From CAZBUB01 sp046546355 (GTDB lineage: Bacteria > Desulfobacterota > Desulfovibrionia > Desulfovibrionales > Desulfothermaceae), in assembly GCA_046546355.1 (NCBI GenBank), contig JBKGXZ010000002.1:13421-77420 (forward strand): a DNA stretch of 64,000 nt, read 5' to 3'. The position numbers and the translations under genes are program-made. Below, one piece after another: positions 42,138 through 48,989 of the stretch (the first letter of the stretch is position 1; the number at the start of each line of letters is the position of its first letter). The notes beneath the pieces are model-generated. The model had not been told where the DNA came from and did not search any database. It worked only from the letters and a program-made list of their open reading frames with translations.

Positions 42138-42199
42138 CCCGTCCGGGAGCCGCACCTATGTGGAGGTCCAGGCCATTTCCCCGCCGGACGGGTTTTTTT
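42138..42199 (+). terminator. Long-loop terminator or leader structure
   Basis: CCCGTCCGG (42138-42146) pairs perfectly with CCGGACGGG (42184-42192), followed at once by seven Ts (42193-42199). The 37-base loop can pair internally. A strong AAGGAGG-type Shine-Dalgarno and GTG (42113) lie upstream, after the stop of the coiled-coil gene, without an evident short gene. It may simply end that transcript, or be an attenuator for the next gene. Confidence 0.6.
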
Positions 42200-42231
42200 C
42201 ATCAAAAACCCGGCAAAGGCAGAATACAGCC

Positions 42232-42414
42232 ATGGACAAGACCCGCCAGCAGGCCCTGCAGGTGGCCAAGGAGATCGTGGTCAAATTCATTGAGGTGGGC
42301 CGCATCTCTCCCAGCAATTTTGAGCAATTCTTCTCCGCCATCTACCGGGACATCCTGCGCAATATCCAGGACGACCCCCCTGGGGCTGAAGACGGCCATG
42401 ACCGCTCCAGCTGA
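42232..42414 (+). CDS. Small conserved hypothetical protein
   Basis: A 60-residue protein: DKTRQQALQVAKEIVVKFIE, VGRISPSNFEQFFSAIYRDI, ending acidic. Mostly helical. I recognise this short sequence style from deltaproteobacterial genomes but no function. Its end overlaps the menG start by 17 bases, so it is probably translated just ahead of it. The ATG at 42232 was preferred over an upstream in-frame ATG (42160) that falls inside the terminator structure. Confidence 0.6.
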   Translation: MDKTRQQALQVAKEIVVKFIEVGRISPSNFEQFFSAIYRDILRNIQDDPPGAEDGHDRSS

Positions 42415-43156
42415 TTCTAGCACTCAGAAAGCCCACGCTACCGACCCCAGACAGGGCATGTTCGCCAGCATTGCCCCCTGGTATGATTTCCTGAACCGTA
42501 CCTTGAGCCTGGGCCTGGATCTCTACTGGCGCAGAAGACTGATCCAGGCCCTGGACCCCGGCCCTGGAGAAAGCATCCTGGACCTGGCTGCAGGCACCCT
42601 GGATGTCTCCCTGGGACTGTTGCGCCAGGAGCCTGGATGCAGAGTCTGGGCCGCAGATATCTCCCTGCCCATGCTGCTGCGCGGCCAGAAGAAGCTGCGT
42701 GGCAGGCAAGGCAGCCTGCAGGGCATATGCTCTGACGCCAAAAATATCCCCCTGTCCCGGGAAAGTATGCACAAGGCAGGCATTGCCTTTGGGATCCGCA
42801 ATATCCAGCCCAGGCAGCAGGCCTATGCCCAGATTCTGCAGATCTTGAAGCCGGGGGGCAGGCTGGCCGTCCTGGAATTCGGCTCAGGCAGGGCCAGAAT
42901 CTGGAGAGGCTTATACAATCTCTATCTGCAGCGGGTTCTGCCCTGGGTGGGCAGGGTGGTCTCCAAAGACCCCCAGGCCTACTCCTACCTGGCCAGGAGC
43001 ATCCTGGAGTTCCCATCTGCGCTTGAGCTGGCAGCAGAGCTGCAGGAGGCAGGATTCTGCGACATTAGCCACCAGGCACTGACTTCCGGCATAGTCAATA
43101 TCCACCTGGCCCACAAGCCCGAGTCAGCACCACCTGGCCGCAGACGTCCAGTTTGA
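42398..43156 (+). CDS. menG: Demethylmenaquinone / ubiquinone-type methyltransferase (UbiE family)
   Basis: A 252-residue SAM methyltransferase: MFASIAPWYDFLNRTLSLGL, motif I LDLAAGTLDVSLGLL, FGIRNIQPRQQAYAQI and LEFGSGRARIWRGLYNLYLQ, then YSYLARSILEFP. It methylates demethylmenaquinone in menaquinone synthesis; sulfate reducers use menaquinone, so this fits. The ATG at 42398 overlaps the previous gene. The last seven or so codons (PGRRRPV) after the family-typical end HLAHK come from the dispersed 53-bp repeat, which also supplies the stop codon. An unbroken frame extends upstream to 42113 but has no family sequence. Confidence 0.87.
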   Translation: MTAPADSSTQKAHATDPRQGMFASIAPWYDFLNRTLSLGLDLYWRRRLIQALDPGPGESILDLAAGTLDVSLGLLRQEPGCRVWAADISLPMLLRGQKKLRGRQGSLQGICSDAKNIPLSRESMHKAGIAFGIRNIQPRQQAYAQILQILKPGGRLAVLEFGSGRARIWRGLYNLYLQRVLPWVGRVVSKDPQAYSYLARSILEFPSALELAAELQEAGFCDISHQALTSGIVNIHLAHKPESAPPGRRRPV

Positions 43157-43186
43157 TCGAGAAAGAAACGCTAGAGCTTATTCATG
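43134..43186 (-). repeat. 53-bp dispersed repeat, copy B
   Basis: Reverse complement matches 14988-15040 at 50 of 53 bases. The copy begins inside the last codons of menG, contains its stop (43154-43156) and continues towards the convergent DUF2065 gene. Confidence 0.85.
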
Positions 43187-43206
43187 ATCTTATTGTATAC
43201 GAGAAA

Positions 43207-43404
43207 TCAGCCCCGGGCCAGATAGATCAGGAACAGACCCACCAGGATCACCAGGACTGACATCCTGCGCAGGCTGGAGGGCTCCTTCTCCGCCAGAAGC
43301 CTAAGCACCTCGGGCATCCGTTCCGCAAACAGGAAATAGGCCAGCCCTTCCAAGATCAGGGCCAGCCCCAGGGCGGTCAGGAATATTCCCAGACTGGACT
43401 GCAT
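43207..43404 (-). CDS. DUF2065 small membrane protein
   Basis: A 65-residue protein with two hydrophobic segments (about 5-26 and 48-62) and the DUF2065 signature FLTALGLALILEGLAYFLFA. Function is unknown. In many proteobacteria it lies between hflC and purA; here it follows holB and purA in the same direction, so the purA link is kept without hflKC. It starts 21 bases after the holB end. Confidence 0.85.
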   Translation of the reverse strand: MQSSLGIFLTALGLALILEGLAYFLFAERMPEVLRLLAEKEPSSLRRMSVLVILVGLFLIYLARG

Positions 43405-43425
43405 GCAACAACTCCTTTCCCCGGC

Positions 43426-44280
43426 TCAAAGCCAGGTCCTGACCTTTACTCCCATCCATTCCAAAACCAGGGCAGGGTGAACCTGCAGCTTTAGGGCCTG
43501 CTGGGCCTGCTGCAGCAGCTCGCAGACCCGGCTCCAGCCCTGGGTATCCAGCCTGTCTTGCCAATATCTGGCCAGCTCTGACCCGGCTCCTGGGCCGGCT
43601 TGCATAAGCAGGCTCTGCTGGCAAAGCACTATTATTTCCTGTACCAGTCTCTTATCCACAGCCCCCTGGGCAGAGCTCTGGCTGAGCAAGCCCTGGCCGG
43701 TGCGCCAGAAATGCAGCAAAAGCCCCAGCCACTGCTGGGCCTCCCTGGAGGTCTGGGCAGCCTGGGCAGTCCTGGACAGCCCCAGGACCAGGCTCCTGGA
43801 GACCAGGGTGGGCAAAAGTAGCTGCCTTTGCGGGGCCAGAAGCACAAAACAATTCCCGGGCAGGGGCTCCTCCATGCATTTCAATAGGGAATTGGCTGCC
43901 GCCTGAGTCAGCTCCTGGGCCTGCTCCAGGACAAAGACCCGGACCTGGCCTGCATCAGGCTTCTGGCCCATGAGGGTCCTGGCCTCCCGGACCTGGTCAA
44001 TCTTGATGCTCTCCTGCAGGCCCTGGAACAGGAACAGATCCCTGAAAGCCTGATTCGCGATCTGCCTGCAGCAAGAACAGTCCAGACAGGGCGGCTGACT
44101 GGCAGCGCAGTTCAGCAATGCCGCCCAGTACAGGGCCAGACCCTGCCGCTCCTGCAGGCTGCCCCCTTCCAGGAACAGGACATTGGGCCTGCTTCTCTGC
44201 AGCTTCTGCATGTAGCCCACTACCCTGGCCTGGTCCTGCAGCAGGTCAGGATAACACTGGGTAAGATCCGGAGCTTGCAA
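43426..44280 (-). CDS. holB: DNA polymerase III delta-prime-like subunit
   Basis: A 284-residue clamp-loader subunit: a Zn-finger CLDCSCCRQI near residues 60-70, VFVLEQAQELTQAAANSLLK, MEEPLPGNCFVLLAPQRQLL and PTLVSRSLVL, the typical delta-prime pattern (SRS here for SRC). The Walker A site is degenerate (LEGGSLQERQ), as in delta-prime. It helps load the sliding clamp. The frame runs upstream into purA, but the TTG at 44280, with AGGGAAA ahead and just after the purA stop, gives a normal start. Start codon is inferred. Confidence 0.83.
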   Translation of the reverse strand: MQAPDLTQCYPDLLQDQARVVGYMQKLQRSRPNVLFLEGGSLQERQGLALYWAALLNCAASQPPCLDCSCCRQIANQAFRDLFLFQGLQESIKIDQVREARTLMGQKPDAGQVRVFVLEQAQELTQAAANSLLKCMEEPLPGNCFVLLAPQRQLLLPTLVSRSLVLGLSRTAQAAQTSREAQQWLGLLLHFWRTGQGLLSQSSAQGAVDKRLVQEIIVLCQQSLLMQAGPGAGSELARYWQDRLDTQGWSRVCELLQQAQQALKLQVHPALVLEWMGVKVRTWL

Positions 44281-44291
44281 GGCGGCTTTCC

Positions 44292-45572
44292 CTAACGCAT
44301 TATGGTTTGACTGCGCTCCGGGCCTACGGAGACGATAGACACCCTCACTCCCAGAATCTCCTCTATACGCTGGATATAGTCCCTGGCCTCCCGGGGCAGG
44401 TCCTGCATGCTCCTGGCCTCTGAAATATCCTCCTGCCAAGGCTGCAAGGATTCGTATACCGGCTCGGCCTGGGCCAGCCCCCATTCCTCCTGGGGTGGAT
44501 GGGAAATTCTCTGGCCCTGATATTCGTAGCCCACACAAAGCCTTAGCTCCGGCAGGCCGCTTAGCACATCCAGCTTGGTCAGGGCCAGGGAATCAGGCTG
44601 ATTCAAACGCACCGCCTCCCTCAGCCCCACCAGATCCAGCCAGCCGCATCTGCGCCTGCGACCGGTGGTAGCCCCGAACTCATTGCCCTTGGCCTGCATA
44701 TGCTCCCCGCAGCCATTTTCCAGCTCAGTGGGGAACGGACCGGAACCTACCCTGGTGGTATAGGCCTTGACCACTGCCAGTATTTCTTCCAGCAGGCCTG
44801 TGCCGCAGCCGCTGCCTGCTGCTGCGTTGCCCGCAACAGTGCTGGAGGAGGTCACGAAGGGATAGGTGCCGTGCTCCACATCCAAAAGGGTGCCCTGGGC
44901 CCCCTCGAACAGGATGGGCTGCCTGGTTTGCGCTGCCTGGGCGACCTCCTGGGAAACGTCAGCCAGATAGGGCCGCAGCCGATGCAAGAATGGCAGCATC
45001 TCCTCCAGGATCTGCTGCGCGTCCAGCTCCTGGGCCCCATAATAAGCAAACAGGGCGTTCTTTTCCTGCAGGGCGTTTTGCAGTTTTTGCAGCAACAGCC
45101 CTTCATCCTGGATATCCCCGGCCCTGATGCCAACCCTGGCTGCCCGGTCCTCGTAGGCTGGTCCTATGCCTCTGCCAGTGGTGCCGATCCTGTCCCTGTC
45201 CTGCTTGCGGCTCTCCCGCAATCCATCCAGCTGCTTGTGATAGGGCAGTATCAGGTGGGTCTTCTTGCTGACCAGCAGCCGCTCTGGGCCCATATCCACT
45301 TGGCTTTGCCCCAGCATGTCCAGCTCCTGGCAAAATACCTCCGGATCCAGGACCACCCCATTGCCTATCAGGCATTTCTTGCCCGGATGCAGAATGCCAG
45401 AAGGGATCAGATGCAGAACCAGCTTCTTGCCCTGGGCCACCAAGGTATGACCGGCATTGTTGCCCCCCTGGAAGCGAACTATAACCCCGCACTGCTCTGT
45501 AAGCAGGTCCACTATCTTGCCCTTGCCTTCATCGCCCCATTGGGCACCTATGACCACCAAATTGCTACGCAT
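44292..45572 (-). CDS. purA: Adenylosuccinate synthetase
   Basis: A 426-residue PurA: GAQWGDEGKGKIVDLL (GDEGKGK at 13-19), GGNNAGHTLV, GTTGRGIGPAYEDRAAR, GAQGTLLDVEHGTYPFVTSS, TTGRRRRCGWLDLV and LTKLDVLSG. It joins IMP and aspartate using GTP in AMP synthesis. ATG at 45572 has AAGGAG at the right distance; the upstream frame to 45599 lacks this. Purine context: a stand-alone AICAR transformylase lies 2 kb to the right. Confidence 0.97.
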   Translation of the reverse strand: MRSNLVVIGAQWGDEGKGKIVDLLTEQCGVIVRFQGGNNAGHTLVAQGKKLVLHLIPSGILHPGKKCLIGNGVVLDPEVFCQELDMLGQSQVDMGPERLLVSKKTHLILPYHKQLDGLRESRKQDRDRIGTTGRGIGPAYEDRAARVGIRAGDIQDEGLLLQKLQNALQEKNALFAYYGAQELDAQQILEEMLPFLHRLRPYLADVSQEVAQAAQTRQPILFEGAQGTLLDVEHGTYPFVTSSSTVAGNAAAGSGCGTGLLEEILAVVKAYTTRVGSGPFPTELENGCGEHMQAKGNEFGATTGRRRRCGWLDLVGLREAVRLNQPDSLALTKLDVLSGLPELRLCVGYEYQGQRISHPPQEEWGLAQAEPVYESLQPWQEDISEARSMQDLPREARDYIQRIEEILGVRVSIVSVGPERSQTIMR

Positions 45573-45716
45573 TGAAATCTCCTTAAAATTTGGATACAAG
45601 TGCAGGAGACAAAAGCCGAAAGCTGAGCATTGCTGCTAGGCCTGTCTGCCCCTTTGCCTTGCGGGCTGCCTTAGCTGAGCAACCGGGCCAGCAAGACCTT
45701 GTACTTGAAATTGCAG

Positions 45717-47171
45717 ATGAACTCAAACCCGGATTACCCCCAGAGCCAGGCCGGACAAGTCCTGCTCATCTTTATTCTGGTCCTGGCTCAGATCCTGCTG
45801 CTTACCAAGCTGCTGCAGGACCAGGAGAGAAAAGAGCTGCAAAAGCCCCAGACCCTGGTCATAGCAAGTTTGCCCCTGGAACAGGTCCAGGCCGAGCTCA
45901 GCCCGTATGGCCCAGGATTCGAGCGGGAGCTGGTGCAGTACTTGGCTAAGCAGACCGATCTGGAGCCCAGATGGCTAATCTTTGATACCTGGCAGGATTG
46001 CCTGCGAGCCTTTAGCAAGGGCCGGGCAGACCTGCTCATAGCACCGGGTTTCAGCTCTCCGGAGCTGCAAGACTCCCATATCAGGGCCGGGCCAGAATAC
46101 CAGCTGCACCAGCCTTTGCTCCTGCACAACAAGTTCCGCTTCGGGCTTCGGCAGGAAAACGATATCTGCCGCTTCAACATCCTGCTCAGCCAAAACCCCC
46201 AGCTAAGCGCCAGACTGCAGAGCAAGGCCGAAAAGCTGCAGTGCTCCCCTGAGCTTGAAACCCTGAAAACCACCAGGCTGCAGGAGGTCCTGGAGCTGCT
46301 GGAGGACAACCAGGCCAGATTCGGCCTGGTAGACAGCGGGCGCTTCAGGTTCTGGGAGCCTTTTTTTACTGACCTCAGAAGGACCCATGAGCTGGGGCCC
46401 GAGATCCCGTATCGCTGGTACTGGCGCAAGGACAGCCCGCGTTTGGACCAGATCCTGCAAGACTTCTGGCAAGGCCTGCAGCAAGAGCCCAATTTCAAGC
46501 GCCTCAAAGAGCTCTACTGGGGCTTTTTGCCCCAGAACACCGACTACTACCAGCTCACCCATTTGCAGGAAGCGATCCAGAATCGCATGCCCCCCTACCA
46601 GGAGACCATCCTGCAGGCAGCAGAAGAGAACCAGCTGGATCCGCTATTCCTGGTGGCTATGATCTACCAGGAATCAGCCTTTGTAACCAGCGCTAGGAGC
46701 AGGACCGGGGTCAGGGGGCTACTGCAGCTCACCCAGCCCACCGCCCGGGAAATGGGTATCCAGAACAGAATGGATCCCAGGCAGAGCATCCTGGGCGGGG
46801 CCCGGTACCTGAAGCAGCTCTGGGACAGACTGGATTCCCTGCAGGTCAGCGGCTGGGACCGCTGGTTCCTGGCCCTGGGGGCCTACAACAAAGGCATGAC
46901 CCATGTGCACAACTCCATATCCCTGGCAAAAAAGCTGGGCAATGACCTGCAGCACTGGTACCACCTGAAAACCATCTACCCCAAGCTAAGCTATAAGGAG
47001 TACTATACCCAGGCCCCCCACGGCTACGCCAGGGGCTACGAAGTGGTGGACTACGTGCAAAGCATCCGCTATTATTACTACCTGTTGCAGGGGTTGTCAG
47101 TCCTCTCTGGGCCGGAAGCGGATAAGCTTGCCCCGTTCCTTGTCCACCGGCCCAGGAACTGGCCCGACTAG
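45717..47171 (+). CDS. mltF: MltF-like membrane-bound lytic murein transglycosylase
   Basis: A 484-residue protein: one N-terminal membrane segment (about 15-32), a solute-binding-type domain (about 50-270) and an SLT lytic transglycosylase domain with E319 in AMIYQESAFVTSARSRTGV, then GLLQLTQPTAREMG and AYNKGMTHVHN. This is the MltF architecture. It cuts peptidoglycan with formation of anhydromuropeptides in the periplasm. The ATG at 45717 was chosen over the TTG at 45699; the ribosome site is weak. Its 3' end overlaps the convergent hypothetical gene by 75 bases. Confidence 0.86.
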   Translation: MNSNPDYPQSQAGQVLLIFILVLAQILLLTKLLQDQERKELQKPQTLVIASLPLEQVQAELSPYGPGFERELVQYLAKQTDLEPRWLIFDTWQDCLRAFSKGRADLLIAPGFSSPELQDSHIRAGPEYQLHQPLLLHNKFRFGLRQENDICRFNILLSQNPQLSARLQSKAEKLQCSPELETLKTTRLQEVLELLEDNQARFGLVDSGRFRFWEPFFTDLRRTHELGPEIPYRWYWRKDSPRLDQILQDFWQGLQQEPNFKRLKELYWGFLPQNTDYYQLTHLQEAIQNRMPPYQETILQAAEENQLDPLFLVAMIYQESAFVTSARSRTGVRGLLQLTQPTAREMGIQNRMDPRQSILGGARYLKQLWDRLDSLQVSGWDRWFLALGAYNKGMTHVHNSISLAKKLGNDLQHWYHLKTIYPKLSYKEYYTQAPHGYARGYEVVDYVQSIRYYYYLLQGLSVLSGPEADKLAPFLVHRPRNWPD

Positions 47172-47417
47172 TTCCTGCCCCGGGTCCTTGGCCCCCTGAT
47201 CAGGGGCGGGGCGCTGCTCCCTGGCCCACTTGGCATTGAAGAGCTGATTCTTCCAGCGCACAGCCTGTATCAGGCTGAGGACCAGAACTGCCTCCTCCCA
47301 TCTCCGGGTAGGCTCGAACTCCTGCACCTGCGTGTGATACTTGTCCCAGAGCTGAATCAATGAGGCCTCATCCACAGCTGCCAGCTGGGATGCAATCTTC
47401 TGCAGCATCTTTTCCAC
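47097..47417 (-). CDS. Conserved hypothetical protein, Desulfovibrionales type
   Basis: A 106-residue protein starting GTG (or ATG at 47408) after GGAG. It contains DEASLIQLWDKYHTQVQEFE, PTRRWEEAVLVLSLIQAVRW and KNQLFNAKWA, a style I associate with Desulfovibrionales genomes. It has no signal peptide and no recognised domain; the C-terminal third is Pro/Gly-rich and less conserved-looking. Its 3' 75 bases overlap the end of convergent mltF. Confidence 0.65.
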   Translation of the reverse strand: MEKMLQKIASQLAAVDEASLIQLWDKYHTQVQEFEPTRRWEEAVLVLSLIQAVRWKNQLFNAKWAREQRPAPDQGAKDPGQELVGPVPGPVDKERGKLIRFRPRED

Positions 47418-47453
47418 GGCTATTTCTCCCCTGGCTTTGCTTGCCTTTTGCCT

Positions 47454-47509
47454 AAAAAGGCATCATAACCCGGAAGGCTTCCGGGCTTCAAGCCCTAAAT
47501 GCCTTTTTT
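47454..47509. terminator. Branched stem-loop upstream of the AICAR transformylase gene
   Basis: Outer arms AAAAAGGCAT (47454-47463) and ATGCCTTTTT (47499-47508) pair, followed by a further T. An inner perfect hairpin CCCGGAA-GGC-TTCCGGG is at 47469-47485. It lies between divergent genes rather than after one, so it would act as a leader attenuator or a boundary. Confidence 0.6.
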
Positions 47510-47554
47510 GCCTCCTGGCTGGGCGGGTAGCTGCAGTCTATCGGCTTGCTTTAC

Positions 47555-47583
47555 TTGACTTGAGCCGCAAACATCAATATCGA
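47555..47583 (+). promoter_or_regulatory. Candidate sigma-70 promoter for the AICAR transformylase gene
   Basis: TTGACT (47555-47560), 17 bases, TATCGA (47578-47583), about 80 bases ahead of the start codon. If used, the branched stem-loop lies upstream of the transcript. Confidence 0.4.
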
Positions 47584-47662
47584 CAGGAGAAACATTTATT
47601 GCACGAACCCCAACAAGTCGAAAGCTGGGCATGAGACCACAAACCAATGAGGAGAGAGTGCC

Positions 47663-48937
47663 ATGAGCGAGCTTAGAAAGATGTACCATACCTTGCAGGA
47701 AGATCCCTTCCCTGCTGAGCTGCACCTCACAGTGGGAGATCAGGAACTGATCTTCAAAAAGAAGGTTTGGCAAATCGCAGGGCAGGAAAAAGGCTTGCGT
47801 TACGGGGAGAACCCTGACCAGCCAGCTGCCATGTACTATCCCCATCAGGGGCAGCTGGAGCTGGATGGGGTGCCTTTCAAGTCCAAACAAAGCGGCCTGC
47901 TTTCCGCCCTGCAGAGCCAGGACATCCTGCAGTCAGGCAAGCACCCGGGCAAGATCAACCTTACAGACGTGGACAACGGCCTGAATATCCTGCAATACCT
48001 CCAGGCTAAGCCGGCAGCTGTAATCCTCAAACACAACAATCCCTGCGGTGCAGGCTGGTCTGACCAAGGCCTGCAGCAGGCCATGCAGAAGGCCTACTTC
48101 TGCGACCGCATCGCAGCCTTTGGGGGCGCGGTGGTCCTAAACCGCGAGCTGGATCAAGCCAGTGCAGAGTTCATCCAGGACTCCTATTTCGAGGTAGTGG
48201 CAGCGCCTGAGTTCGGGCCTGGGACCCTGGAGACGCTCAAGACCAGAAAGAATCTGCGTATCCTGAGGATCCCCGGACTGGGAGATCTTGAGAGGCAGCT
48301 GCAGTATCCTTTCCTGGATATCAAATCCCTGACTGACGGAGGGCTTATAGTCCAGTTCTCCTTTAGAAACCGCATTCTGGCTGCAGAGGATTTCCTGCCT
48401 GCCCAGGCCAGCTCCGAATCAGAGACAGTGGCAGCCAGACAACCCACCAGCCGTGAGGCCCAGGATCTGCTTTTTGCCTGGGCTGTGGAAGCAGGAGTGA
48501 CCTCCAACTCGGTTATCTTTGCCAGGGACGGGGCCACTGTGGGCATAGGCACCGGAGAGCAGGACCGGGTGGGCTGCGTGGAGCTGACCATCTTCAAGGC
48601 CTACCAGAAGTACGCCGATCTCCTGGCCTTCCAGGAAACCGGGCTCTCCCTGTACCAGCTGCGCTCCCAGGCCAAACAGGATCCGGATCAGAAAAGGATC
48701 CTGGAGGATATCCAGGCCAGGACCCAGCAGGCCCGGGGCGGGCTTCCCGGCTCGGTGCTGGTCTCGGACGGCTTCTTCCCGTTTCGCGACGGCGCGGATC
48801 TGGCAATAGAGCAGGGAGTGACCGCTATTGCCCAGCCAGGGGGCTCCATGAACGACACAGAGGTCATCCAGGCTGTGAACCAGGCCGACCCCCAGGTAGC
48901 AATGGTTTTCACCGGCCAGCGCTCCTTCAAGCACTGA
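47663..48937 (+). CDS. purH: Stand-alone AICAR transformylase (PurH C-terminal domain)
   Basis: A 424-residue protein covering only the AICAR formyltransferase domain of bifunctional PurH: GLRYGENPDQPAAMY, LKHNNPCGAGWS (catalytic Lys-His), GTGEQDRVGCVELTIFKA, SDGFFPFRDGADLA and PGGSMNDTEVIQAV, ending VFTGQRSFKH. It formylates AICAR to FAICAR in purine synthesis. The N-terminal IMP cyclohydrolase (about 200 residues in typical PurH) is missing; only some 40 residues precede the first domain motif. A separate cyclohydrolase must exist elsewhere. A GAGGAGAG precedes the ATG. Confidence 0.88.
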   Translation: MSELRKMYHTLQEDPFPAELHLTVGDQELIFKKKVWQIAGQEKGLRYGENPDQPAAMYYPHQGQLELDGVPFKSKQSGLLSALQSQDILQSGKHPGKINLTDVDNGLNILQYLQAKPAAVILKHNNPCGAGWSDQGLQQAMQKAYFCDRIAAFGGAVVLNRELDQASAEFIQDSYFEVVAAPEFGPGTLETLKTRKNLRILRIPGLGDLERQLQYPFLDIKSLTDGGLIVQFSFRNRILAAEDFLPAQASSESETVAARQPTSREAQDLLFAWAVEAGVTSNSVIFARDGATVGIGTGEQDRVGCVELTIFKAYQKYADLLAFQETGLSLYQLRSQAKQDPDQKRILEDIQARTQQARGGLPGSVLVSDGFFPFRDGADLAIEQGVTAIAQPGGSMNDTEVIQAVNQADPQVAMVFTGQRSFKH

Positions 48938-48989
48938 TGTTGTCCAGAAAAGTCCCAAAACAGCGGTCCAGCCGCCATGACGGTGTTCC

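Noticed and set aside
42102..42231. Possible SRP (4.5S) or 6S RNA before the menG-linked small gene
   Set aside because: The conserved SRP tetraloop-region sequence is absent and the segment is too short for 6S; kept only as a terminator-like structure.
42113..42397. Extended N-terminus for menG starting at GTG 42113
   Set aside because: The extra sequence is Arg/Pro/Ser-rich, has no family match and crosses a terminator-like hairpin and another gene; ATG 42398 suits the family.
44281..44538. Extended holB start inside purA
   Set aside because: The extension is the shadow of purA; the TTG just after the purA stop gives the normal length.
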